Shown piece by piece: positions 56,873-64,000 of a stretch of 64,000 nt of DNA. Under the pieces are notes generated by a model that saw nothing but the letters and a program-made list of their open reading frames with translations, made no database searches and was not told the origin of the DNA. The translations under genes were made by a program, and so were the position numbers. Each line of letters opens with the position of its first letter. Within the stretch, counting starts at the first letter, position 1. This DNA is from Novosphingobium barchaimii LL02 (GTDB lineage Bacteria; Pseudomonadota; Alphaproteobacteria; Sphingomonadales; Sphingomonadaceae), in contig NZ_KQ130459.1 in assembly GCF_001046635.1 (NCBI RefSeq), positions 1 to 64,000 of the forward strand, in the 5' to 3' direction.

Positions 56873-56899
56873 GACACTTTACCGTCCGGTAAAGTGTCA
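56872..56899. promoter_or_regulatory. Strong operator-like dyad
   Basis: TGACACTTTACC-GTCC-GGTAAAGTGTCA gives two perfect 12-base arms with a 4-base centre. The inner TTTACCG...CGGTAAA form is frequent among TetR-type sites. It lies at the 5' end of the hypothetical gene on the minus strand and 577 bases before the TBDR on the plus strand. Confidence 0.65.
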
Positions 56900-57475
56900 C
56901 AGGCGAGATTCTTCCGGCGGCGAGTCTTGTCAGCATCGATTCTTGTAAGCCCGCCATCATAGTGGTTCGGCCATTGGTCAGTGGAGGCTTCGAATCTACT
57001 GCGGATGTCCAGTCGAGGCGGTTCGACTATCGTGATTTGCACGGGCGTTTTTTAATATGCGCTGATCCGGCATTCTTTGAGCCGGCTATAATACAGACAC
57101 GGCAAGCCGAGAAACCTGCCTATTCCGGCGCTTCGGCAAAGTGTCGCTACCGCCATTTCTTCCAGTTCATTGAATTTCGAATCGGTGACAGATCGCCACG
57201 GCGAACGGCAAAACGGCGATTAATCGCCACGAAGATGTTGCCTGGTGCCGCTTCATTCGCCGCGCTGCCCCCCGTATGCTCCAATCGTCGATTGCAAGTC
57301 TGCAGATGGGTTCAATTGGCCGGACAGGTGCGGGCGAGATGGCCCGGCAAGTGCACCATACGTTCGGCCTTGCGCGAAATCCGTGGTCTCAGCATCGCCG
57401 ATGACTTGGCTTCAGGGCCTCGTCGCGGCGGCGCTTCGACCAAAACGATAAGACCAATGAATAGGGAGAGATGTT
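56900..57475. other. Long intergenic leader of the module-2 TBDR
   Basis: No gene is supported. GGCGATTAATCGCC (57215-57228) is a perfect palindrome and ATCGCCAC recurs at 57192 and 57222, suggesting regulator binding about 250 bases before the receptor. An open plus-strand frame crossing here lacks family resemblance and runs into the receptor in another frame. Confidence 0.5.
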
Positions 57476-59848
57476 ATGAGGCTATTTTCGTCTGTACTGC
57501 TGTGTTCGGCCAGCTTGGCGGGTCTTTCAGCGCCGGCGATGGCGCAGGGCACCGCACCCGCTGCAGAAGAAGGCGCCGTTTCAGGCGACGTGATCATCGT
57601 TCAGGCCCGCCGCCGCGACGAAGCAGTGCAGGACGTTCCCGCCGTTATCGACACCGTAACTGCGGACGACGTGGCCAAGCTCAACTTCCGTGACTTCAAG
57701 GAAGTTGCGTCCATCGTTCCCGGCCTGCAACTGACCACCGAAGCGAACGGCACCGGCGGCAACGCGCGTCTGCGCGGCGTCAACTTTGACATTACCGCCA
57801 GCGGCAGTAACCCGACGGTCGAATTCTACTTCAACGATGCCCCGATCACCGCCGGCGCCATACTTCAGCAGATGTACGACATCGGCCAGATTGAAGTGCA
57901 GCGCGGACCCCAGGGGACGCTGCGTGGACGCGCCGCACCTTCGGGGTCGATCACCATCGGCGCCAAGAAGCCCGATCTCTATGAACTCGGTGGTTTCACC
58001 GACATGACCGCCAACGACATCGGCACGGTCAACTTCAAAGGCGGCCTCAACCTGCCCGTGATCGAAGGCGTGGCAGCGATCCGCGTCGCCGGTGTGTGGG
58101 ACGAAAACGAAGGCGACCGCGTGCGCCCGATCACCGCAGGCCGCGATCCCTTCTCGCGGACCAAAAGCGGGCGCGTTTCGGCGCTGGTCCAGCCAACCGA
58201 CTGGCTGAAGCTGGAGGGCCTCTACCAGTACATGGACCGCAGGGCGTTCACTTACGATCAGGTCGCCTCGTTCAGCGAAGCCAACCCTGACGCGGCTGCC
58301 AGCCCCGTCTACGTCAGCACCGCCGACCGGCGTTCGATCCAGGAAACCGCACGGGAAATCCATCAGGTCTATGAAATCTTCAACTGGCGCGCCGAGGCTT
58401 CGGCGATGGGCCAGGTGCTGATATATCAGGGTCAGCACAATACCCAGAAAATCAGCGCACCAGAGAATCAGGACTTCGGCAACTTCTTCCCTGGCGACGT
58501 TGAACAATTAACTTATTCGCATCCAGCCTGGACTTCGCATGAAATCCGGTTGCAGAACGATGCGCGTATCGCCGACATCTTCGACTACGTGGTGGGTTAC
58601 TTCAACTACAAGACCAGCCAGCCGACCGAACTGACCCGCCCGACTATCATCGGTTTTCCGACGAGCGCTAATACAGGGCAGATCGCAACGGTGTTACAGA
58701 CGGCAGTGGGCCGCGTCGGGGACAGCCGCGAAAAGTCGTTCTTCGGCAACCTGACCGCTCACATCGGCGCGAGCACCGAAATCTCCGGCGGTGTGCGGCG
58801 GATCTCCTACCAGTCCGAAAACGCGCTCTACGTGAACGGCGCGCTGACCGACACGCAGGGGCAGGATGCGAAGAAGTGGATTTATTCGGCTTCGGTGAAG
58901 CAAAACTTCACGCCGGACTTCATGATCTATGCCAGCACCGGCAGTTCGTGGCGTCCGGGCATTAACGTCGTGGGCGACTTCAGCCAGCGGCAGTCTGCAC
59001 TGGAGAGCAGCTTCATCAATCTGCCGGCGGAAACGTCGAAGTCCTACGAGGTCGGCTTCAAGAGCACGATGATGGGCGGACGCCTGCGCGCGAACGCGAC
59101 AGCCTACCATCAAAAGTTCACGAACTACCCCTACCGTGTCGGCGGACGCGGGATCTACTTTGTGGACTACACCAATCCGGCGAACCCGGTCGTCTCGCAG
59201 TTCAACTTCGTCGGCGCGGTGCCGGTCGAGGTGAACGGCATCGAGGGTGACGTTTCCTTCGATGTCGTGCGCGGCCTCAGCGTAAGCGCAGTCGCCAGCT
59301 ATTCAATGGGAAAGATCAAGGGCGGAGTGATCCCGTGCAACGACCTAAACCGCGATGGCATTCCCGATGCGACAACTAATGCGCCAACGCTGGGGCAGTT
59401 GCAGGCGGCTACCGATGCCAACAACCTTGCAGCCTGCGCGGTCTCGCAGCGGTCGGGCTTCCAGTCGCCGTTCAGTGCCTCGCTTACCAGCGAGTATAAC
59501 TTCGCGATCAGCAATCATGCGAATGCCTACTTACGCGGACTGCTGAACTTCGCGGGCACATCGCGGGTCGATCCGAACAACGTCTACGACGATATCGGAT
59601 CGTACGGGCTGGTGAACCTTTACGCGGGCATCCGCGATTCGAAGGGCGCATGGGAGGTCTCGCTGTTTGCAAAGAACCTTTTCGACACCACCAAGACGCT
59701 GAGCCGCAGCGACCCGCTGTTCACGTCCTACCGCAACGCCGCAGGGGGGTTTGCGGCGACGACCTATACCAGCACCTACACGGCGGTCACCAGTACCGCC
59801 CCGCGCGAATTCGGTATCAACGTGCGTTACGCATTCGGCTCGCGCTGA
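57476..59848 (+). CDS. TonB-dependent receptor of catabolic module 2
   Basis: Outer-membrane receptor of 790 residues. Signal peptide ends at PAMAQ; plug with GDVIIVQARRRDEAVQDVPA and QIEVQRGPQGTLRGRAAPSG; barrel finishes NVRYAFGSR. The usual LRGPQGTLYG reads QRGPQGTLRG here. AGGGAGAG precedes the ATG. Followed by SnoaL-SDR-SnoaL genes, so it likely imports their substrate. Confidence 0.92.
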   Translation: MRLFSSVLLCSASLAGLSAPAMAQGTAPAAEEGAVSGDVIIVQARRRDEAVQDVPAVIDTVTADDVAKLNFRDFKEVASIVPGLQLTTEANGTGGNARLRGVNFDITASGSNPTVEFYFNDAPITAGAILQQMYDIGQIEVQRGPQGTLRGRAAPSGSITIGAKKPDLYELGGFTDMTANDIGTVNFKGGLNLPVIEGVAAIRVAGVWDENEGDRVRPITAGRDPFSRTKSGRVSALVQPTDWLKLEGLYQYMDRRAFTYDQVASFSEANPDAAASPVYVSTADRRSIQETAREIHQVYEIFNWRAEASAMGQVLIYQGQHNTQKISAPENQDFGNFFPGDVEQLTYSHPAWTSHEIRLQNDARIADIFDYVVGYFNYKTSQPTELTRPTIIGFPTSANTGQIATVLQTAVGRVGDSREKSFFGNLTAHIGASTEISGGVRRISYQSENALYVNGALTDTQGQDAKKWIYSASVKQNFTPDFMIYASTGSSWRPGINVVGDFSQRQSALESSFINLPAETSKSYEVGFKSTMMGGRLRANATAYHQKFTNYPYRVGGRGIYFVDYTNPANPVVSQFNFVGAVPVEVNGIEGDVSFDVVRGLSVSAVASYSMGKIKGGVIPCNDLNRDGIPDATTNAPTLGQLQAATDANNLAACAVSQRSGFQSPFSASLTSEYNFAISNHANAYLRGLLNFAGTSRVDPNNVYDDIGSYGLVNLYAGIRDSKGAWEVSLFAKNLFDTTKTLSRSDPLFTSYRNAAGGFAATTYTSTYTAVTSTAPREFGINVRYAFGSR

Positions 59849-59854
59849 GGTTTT

Positions 59855-59897
59855 CGCCCGTTATCGGGAAGGGTGACCCCGTTCCCGATAACGGGCG
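59855..59897 (+). repeat. Inverted repeat between TBDR and SnoaL gene
   Basis: CGCCCGTTATCGGGA (59855-59869) and TCCCGATAACGGGCG (59883-59897) are perfect 15-base arms with a 13-base loop. It starts 6 bases after the TBDR stop and ends 13 bases before the next start. No U-tract, so partial termination or mRNA stabilisation is more likely than a full stop. Confidence 0.75.
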
Positions 59898-59910
59898 ATG
59901 GAGAGACGCG

Positions 59911-60459
59911 ATGGAGGCGATGGTACAACAAATGGTCGATCGTGAGGCGATCCGCACTTGCGTCGCCCGGTTGGCGCGCGGTGAAGACCGGCGCAGCGCC
60001 GACCTGATCCGCGCTTGCTGGTGGCCCGGGGCGCGTTTCGACTACGGCGTCCATAGCGGTGATTTCGACACTTATCTCGCCTGGGTGGTACCGGGGGCCG
60101 ACGCGATCAAGGACACGCAGCACTTGCTGGGCCAGACCCACATCGAGCTTGATGGCGATGCGGCAAAGGCGGAGACGCATGTGTTCTCCTACCACCGCAT
60201 CGACATGGGCGAGAAGGGCGAGCGCGATACCTGCATCGGCGGGCGCTATCTCGATCGCTTCGAGAAGCGCGCCAATGAAACGGGCGATGGCGAATGGCGG
60301 ATCGCGCATCGGGTAATGCTCTACGACTGGGAGCAGGATTGGGGCCAGGCAGCGGACTGGTCGAAGGGGGTGATGGGCTATCCTTTCACCGCCGGCCATT
60401 TCTCCGGCCGCGCCAAGGGCGATTTCAGCGAAAACTGGTTTGCGGGAGACGGGAAATGA
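59911..60459 (+). CDS. SnoaL-like (NTF2-fold) protein
   Basis: Protein of 182 residues in the SnoaL_4/LinA-like group. It has GEDRRSADLIRACWWPGARF near the start, a His in DTQHLLGQTHIELDGD, and the late GGRYLDRFEKR. Likely binds the module substrate for isomerisation, hydration or elimination. ATG 59911 follows GGAGAG. Overlaps the SDR start by ATGA. Confidence 0.82.
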   Translation: MEAMVQQMVDREAIRTCVARLARGEDRRSADLIRACWWPGARFDYGVHSGDFDTYLAWVVPGADAIKDTQHLLGQTHIELDGDAAKAETHVFSYHRIDMGEKGERDTCIGGRYLDRFEKRANETGDGEWRIAHRVMLYDWEQDWGQAADWSKGVMGYPFTAGHFSGRAKGDFSENWFAGDGK

Positions 60460-61352
60460 GCGGGCCACTGACAGGCAAGGTGGCGCTCGTCACCGGGGCG
60501 AGCCGGGGTATCGGCAAGGGTATTGCGCTGGTCCTCGCGGAGCAGGGCGCCACCGTTTACATCACGGGACGCACCGTGCGCGAGGGCGACTATTACTTGC
60601 CTGGCACCGTGGGCGGCACCGCTGCCGAGTGCGACGAGCGCGGTAAGGTGAGTGGCGGCAGGGGCGTTGCCGTCGCCTGCGATCATAACGACGACGTGGC
60701 GGTGGAAGCGCTGTTTGCGCGCATCGCCTCGGAATCCGGGCGGCTTGATATTCTCGTCAACAATGCCTTCACGATTTCGGAGGATTTGCTGGAGCCCAAG
60801 GGGTTCTGGGAAAAGCCGCTTTCCAACCTCGAAATGTGGGATGTCGGGGTGAAGTCCAACTACGTGGCGGCTTGGCACGCGGCGAAGATCATGGTGCCGC
60901 AAGGGTCCGGGCTGATCGTCGCGATCTCCGGCTTTGCGGCGGTGACTTATACTTACAGCGTGATTTTCGGCACGTCGAAGTCGGCAGCAGACCGCATGGC
61001 GCGGGACATGGCCATCGAACTGGAGCCGCACGGCGTCGCCTCGCTCACCCTGTGGCAGGGCCTCACGCTGACCGAGAAGGCGCAGGACAATCTCGCGCGG
61101 ATGGGCGATCGGATGACCAAGACCATCACTTCTATGCAGGGCAGCACTGTCGAACATCCCGGCCGGGTGATCGCCGCGCTGGCGGCCGATCCGGCGGTGA
61201 TGAAGCGCTCGGGTGGGGAGTTCGTCACAGCCGAACTGGCGCAGGAATATGGCATCACCGATGTCGACGGCAGCGTGATTGCCTCTGCGCGGGCCAGGCG
61301 TGGCTCGCCGATCTGGCAGCCGATCAGCGAGATCGATTATCGTGGCAAGTAA
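60456..61352 (+). CDS. DHRS1-like SDR with Phe in place of catalytic Tyr
   Basis: SDR-like protein of 298 residues with TGASRGIGKG at the nucleotide site and NNAF in place of NNAG. The stretch that in relatives reads PYGVGKAA before DRMAADMA reads IFGTSKSAADRMARDMAIEL here, so the catalytic Tyr is Phe (codon TTC) while Lys stays. A Tyr two to four residues earlier (YTYS) is out of register. Either activity is lost or the chemistry is different. Coupled to both SnoaL genes by overlaps. Confidence 0.82.
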   Translation: MSGPLTGKVALVTGASRGIGKGIALVLAEQGATVYITGRTVREGDYYLPGTVGGTAAECDERGKVSGGRGVAVACDHNDDVAVEALFARIASESGRLDILVNNAFTISEDLLEPKGFWEKPLSNLEMWDVGVKSNYVAAWHAAKIMVPQGSGLIVAISGFAAVTYTYSVIFGTSKSAADRMARDMAIELEPHGVASLTLWQGLTLTEKAQDNLARMGDRMTKTITSMQGSTVEHPGRVIAALAADPAVMKRSGGEFVTAELAQEYGITDVDGSVIASARARRGSPIWQPISEIDYRGK

Positions 61353-61887
61353 TCGCGAGACGCGCATCGACGCACTGCTCGACAAGCAGGACATCGCCGA
61401 GTGCCTTGCCCGCTTCTCGCGCGGGATGGACCGCTTCGACCGCGATATCTACCTCTCGGCGTTCTGGGACGATGCCGAAATGGCCGCCGGACCCTTTGTG
61501 GGCAGCGCGGCGGATTGTTGGGACTGGGCGGTGCCGATGCATGAGGCCGGGCAGATCGTCACGCACCATGCGCTGCTGCAGACGACCATCGATCTCGACA
61601 GCGATTTTGCGCATTCGGAAACCTACTACCAGTTCGTGGGCCGCAATCGTGACGAAAGTCTGTGGATCGCCGGCGGGCGTTACATTGATCGGCTGGAGCG
61701 GCGCGGCGGAGAATGGAAGATCGCGCTGCGCACCAACGTAATCGAGTGGGGCTGTCTGCCGCCGCCCATGCCGATCCCTTTTGCCGATGTGCCTGACATT
61801 GCGGTGAACGGCGTGTCCTCGCGCAGCAAGGAAGACCCGTCGTATCAAAGGCCGCTGGTCAACCGCCGCGCGGTGCAGTGTGCGTAG
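61342..61887 (+). CDS. SnoaL-like (NTF2-fold) protein
   Basis: Protein of 181 residues related to the other SnoaL domains in this window: FSRGMDRFDRDIYLSAFWDD, His in IVTHHALLQTTIDLD, and GGRYIDRLERRGGEWKIALR. GTG start at 61342 overlaps the SDR stop by 11 bases, so translation is coupled. It ends 2 bases before the convergent nucleotidyltransferase gene. Confidence 0.82.
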   Translation: MASNRETRIDALLDKQDIAECLARFSRGMDRFDRDIYLSAFWDDAEMAAGPFVGSAADCWDWAVPMHEAGQIVTHHALLQTTIDLDSDFAHSETYYQFVGRNRDESLWIAGGRYIDRLERRGGEWKIALRTNVIEWGCLPPPMPIPFADVPDIAVNGVSSRSKEDPSYQRPLVNRRAVQCA

Positions 61888-61889
61888 CC

Positions 61890-62888
61890 CTACCAGTCGG
61901 CCGCCGCTGAAGGCCCGGAAAGATCGCTCCATTCCTCGAAATGCGGCGCCAGTTCATCCGGCAATTCTTTCTCGAACGCCGCGCCCATCGGATAGTGCGG
62001 CATTGCCTGCGCCACCGCGTCCAGCAGAGCCAGCCCCTGCAGGCGGTCCTTCGGGCGTTTGAGCGGATTGCGTTTGTCCTGCGCCGCCATCCATAGCTTG
62101 TGCAGCGCGAACCACCGCGGGTCCGGTGCGACGATGCGCGCGGGCGAGCCGTCGCGGCAACCGATCACATGATCCACCGGGCGGCCCAGCAGCAGCCATT
62201 CCTGCTCCGGCAGCGGCACCGGGCGCGGCTGGTCGCGCCCGCCCAGCGTTGCCGCGCGAGAGGGCGCGACCAGAAGCTCCACCTCATAGGCCCGTGCATT
62301 GCGAGCCTGGAAATCGCGCTCGATGTTGACGGTGAAGGTAGGGTCGACTGCTTTTAGCATTTCCCACACGCGCTTTTCTTCATCCTGCGTCTGCGCGACC
62401 CAGGCCAGATCGAAGTCCTCCGTCTCGTCGGGCAGGTCGATGCGGCTGTTGGCCTCGGCCATGTACGCGGCGATGGCATTGGTGCCCACCACAAGCAGGT
62501 GCGAGCCGAGCAGCACCCGCCGGTCGCATTCGCGCAGGATGGGCCCGGCGTCCGAGGACAGCAGCGGCAGCCGCAGCGCCCGGTACAGCGCCGCGCTTTC
62601 CGCGAGCGCCGGGCGCAGGCCCTTGATCCGTTCCTTCAGCGCTTCCTTTTCGGCACGGTAGGAAAGAAATTGTGCTTCCAGTTCCGGCGTCATCGCGCCG
62701 AGACTGCGGCCATTGCCGCCCCGGTCGAAGATGCGGTACAGGTATTCACGTTGGCCTACCGTCTTGCGCCGCAGGTCGTAGGGTAGGGCGGCCAATGCGC
62801 GCTCTGCGTCAATCCAGACCTCGTAGCGCTGGCGCAGGTTCACCAGCAGGCGCGATTGTTCATCGCTGAAGGGGCGGATGCGGGTCAT
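61890..62888 (-). CDS. Nucleotidyltransferase-fold protein (GSU2403/NTP_transf_8 type)
   Basis: Protein of 332 residues. The NTase core is VVGTNAIAAY, then TEDFDLAW carrying the metal-binding DxD-like acids, with a helical N-terminus and a C-terminal part (APDPRWFALHKLWMAAQDKR). Related folds occur in AbiEii-type toxins, but no partner antitoxin is seen next to it. ATG 62888 was chosen over an upstream TTG at 62906. A 10-base inverted repeat lies just before the start. Confidence 0.7.
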   Translation of the reverse strand: MTRIRPFSDEQSRLLVNLRQRYEVWIDAERALAALPYDLRRKTVGQREYLYRIFDRGGNGRSLGAMTPELEAQFLSYRAEKEALKERIKGLRPALAESAALYRALRLPLLSSDAGPILRECDRRVLLGSHLLVVGTNAIAAYMAEANSRIDLPDETEDFDLAWVAQTQDEEKRVWEMLKAVDPTFTVNIERDFQARNARAYEVELLVAPSRAATLGGRDQPRPVPLPEQEWLLLGRPVDHVIGCRDGSPARIVAPDPRWFALHKLWMAAQDKRNPLKRPKDRLQGLALLDAVAQAMPHYPMGAAFEKELPDELAPHFEEWSDLSGPSAAADW

Positions 62889-62895
62889 GGGAAGT

Positions 62896-62935
62896 TTATC
62901 CCACAAATCACATCATCCGTAAATATGTGGGATAA
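62896..62935. promoter_or_regulatory. Inverted repeat before the nucleotidyltransferase gene
   Basis: TTATCCCACA (62896-62905) and TGTGGGATAA (62926-62935) are perfect inverted copies 20 bases apart, filling the whole gap between the LysR stop and the nucleotidyltransferase start. It could be an autoregulatory operator or a hairpin ending the LysR transcript. Confidence 0.6.
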
Positions 62936-63823
62936 TCACCCTGACGCGGTGCCCGCCAGCAGAGGTTGAAGCCGCCGCCTCAGCAGCGCCACCAGAAGGC
63001 TGACCTTGGGAGAAAGGTGCTTGAGACGCGGATAGACGGCCCATATCGGCTCGTCGTCGGGGCAGTCGGGCGCGAGCACTTCCTCCAGTCGTCCCGCTGC
63101 GATGAGAGCGGCGGCGTAGAAGGCGGGCAACTGACAGATGCCCATTGCGTCCAGCGCGGCTTCCAGGACCATGGTCCCGTTGTTGCAGCGCCAGCGCCCT
63201 TCGGGGCGAAATGTCTCGCCGCGTTGGAAATGCCATGTCGGCGCGGAGCCGACGAGGCAGTCGTGGTCCTTGAGGTCGGCGATGCGCTGCGGAATGCCCC
63301 GCGCGGCCAGGTATGCCGGTGCCGCCACCGTCACCATCGCGCGCGAGGCGACGCGGGTGACGACGAGGCGTGAATCCTCCAGATGCCCGGTACGGATGGC
63401 CACGTCGTACCCATCGCGGATCAGGTCCACCACATCGTTGTCGAGGTCGCAGGCGATCGACAATTCGGGGTGCTGGGCCGCATATTCGCGCAGGATCGGA
63501 CCGATGAAACGCTCTCCCAACGTGTAGGAGCAGGTGATGCGCAAATTACCGCGCGGGCTCCCCTGCGCGGCAACAGCGGCGATGGCATCCTCGCGCTCGG
63601 AGATCAGGCGGCTGCCGGTCTCGTAGAAGATGCGCCCCGCTTCCGTCAGGCCCAGCGAGCGGGTGGTGCGGTGGAACAACTGGCTGCCCAGCTTTGCCTC
63701 AAGCCGGCTGACGGCGCGGCTCATGTGAGTGACAGAGGCGCCGAAGCTGCGGGCGGCGGCGGTGAAACTGCCGGCGCGCGCCACCGTCACGAATTCCTCG
63801 ATGCCGTCCCAGGCGCCAATCAT
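62936..63823 (-). CDS. LysR-family transcriptional regulator
   Basis: Regulator of 295 residues with the LysR HTH (residues about 8-62: FVTVARAGSFTAAARSFGAS, VTHMSRAVSRLEAKLGSQLF) and a co-inducer domain of the PA0477/DmlR-like branch. It is divergent from the alcohol dehydrogenase gene that begins at 63923, with 99 bases between the starts, so it likely controls that gene. Confidence 0.87.
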   Translation of the reverse strand: MIGAWDGIEEFVTVARAGSFTAAARSFGASVTHMSRAVSRLEAKLGSQLFHRTTRSLGLTEAGRIFYETGSRLISEREDAIAAVAAQGSPRGNLRITCSYTLGERFIGPILREYAAQHPELSIACDLDNDVVDLIRDGYDVAIRTGHLEDSRLVVTRVASRAMVTVAAPAYLAARGIPQRIADLKDHDCLVGSAPTWHFQRGETFRPEGRWRCNNGTMVLEAALDAMGICQLPAFYAAALIAAGRLEEVLAPDCPDDEPIWAVYPRLKHLSPKVSLLVALLRRRLQPLLAGTASG

Positions 63824-63922
63824 TCATTTTTTCCACTCGGTTATAATGCTTTTCCCAAGAACCCCATTAACGACAATCCTGCAAGGCGCTAGAAGGCACC
63901 GCATAGACAGGAGACTGCACAG

Positions 63923-64000
63923 ATGAAGACCCGCGCCGCCGTTGCCTTCGAAGCGAAAAAGCCGCTCGAGATCGTCGAAGTGGACCTCGAAGGTCCGCGC
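63923..64000 (+). CDS. Class III alcohol dehydrogenase / S-(hydroxymethyl)glutathione dehydrogenase, 5' end
   Basis: Partial gene cut by the window end; 26 codons are visible. MKTRAAVAFEAKKPLEIVEV then DLEGPR matches the conserved N-terminus of AdhC/FrmA enzymes, which oxidise the glutathione adduct of formaldehyde. AGGAGA lies upstream of the ATG. Only the N-terminus supports the call. Confidence 0.8.
   Translation, partial: MKTRAAVAFEAKKPLEIVEVDLEGPR

Noticed and set aside
56962-57693. 243-codon plus-strand frame before the module-2 TBDR
   Set aside because: It runs into the receptor gene in another frame and ends in Arg-rich shadow sequence; no family resemblance.
59934-59945. GGTCGATCG word similar to the Rieske operator
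   Set aside because: Only a half match and inside the SnoaL coding sequence, where it encodes conserved residues.

Overview
The window looks like part of a large secondary replicon (megaplasmid or chromid) of a Sphingomonadaceae bacterium, most likely Novosphingobium-like. The evidence is high GC, four TonB-dependent receptors (TBDRs), SDR/SnoaL/Rieske catabolic genes typical of sphingomonads, and a complete plasmid maintenance core (RepA_C-type repA, iterons, parA, parB and two parS-like palindromes) at 44.9-49.1 kb. No rRNA, tRNA, CRISPR array or intact insertion sequence was seen. The genus is inferred from gene style, not from a marker gene.

Layout. 0.4-6.1 kb: a GAF-GGDEF-EAL c-di-GMP enzyme, a HTH regulator, and a two-gene class GN sortase system (VIT/VWA substrate with an LPQTATG tail plus its sortase). 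6.2-10.7 kb: a cobalamin riboswitch, a siderophore-type TBDR and a PepSY membrane protein. 11.1-14.7 kb: a second TBDR with a LacI-like operator, tandem terminators, an N-terminal relic of a DUF1593 protein, and a Cof-type HAD hydrolase. 15.2-26.3 kb: a vitamin B12 region. It has CbtB-CbtA under a compact minus-strand cobalamin riboswitch, a phosphatase homologue that appears catalytically dead, then a third riboswitch ahead of cobW-cobN-cobO-bluB, and btuF/btuC/btuD-like uptake genes. cobN carries an in-frame palindromic element.

26.3-33.7 kb (minus strand): a catabolic module of TetR, Rieske oxygenase, TBDR, SDR, a fused double SnoaL protein and another SDR. 33.8-43.1 kb: penicillin-binding protein 1A, MscS channel, FdhF/YdeP molybdo-enzyme, an RcnR/DmeR-like metal sensor with DmeF efflux pump, and an SDR plus HisD-like dehydrogenase pair. 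43.5-49.2 kb: DUF1612 protein, parB, parS sites, parA, iteron origin, repA. 49.2-56.2 kb: LysR regulator and an RND efflux triplet in pump-adaptor-OMF order. 56.2-61.9 kb: a winged-helix-like protein with a strong dyad, then a second catabolic module (TBDR, SnoaL, SDR, SnoaL) that parallels the first. 61.9-64 kb: a nucleotidyltransferase-fold protein, a LysR regulator, and the start of a class III alcohol dehydrogenase gene.

How the parts fit. The B12 genes together give cobalt uptake, late corrin steps (cobaltochelatase, adenosylation), lower-ligand synthesis and corrinoid import, which points to cobinamide/corrinoid salvage or completion of a pathway encoded elsewhere. Three separate cobalamin riboswitches lie within 11 kb. 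The two TBDR-SDR-SnoaL modules look like outer-membrane uptake coupled to oxidation of a hydrophobic or aromatic substrate that cannot be named from sequence.
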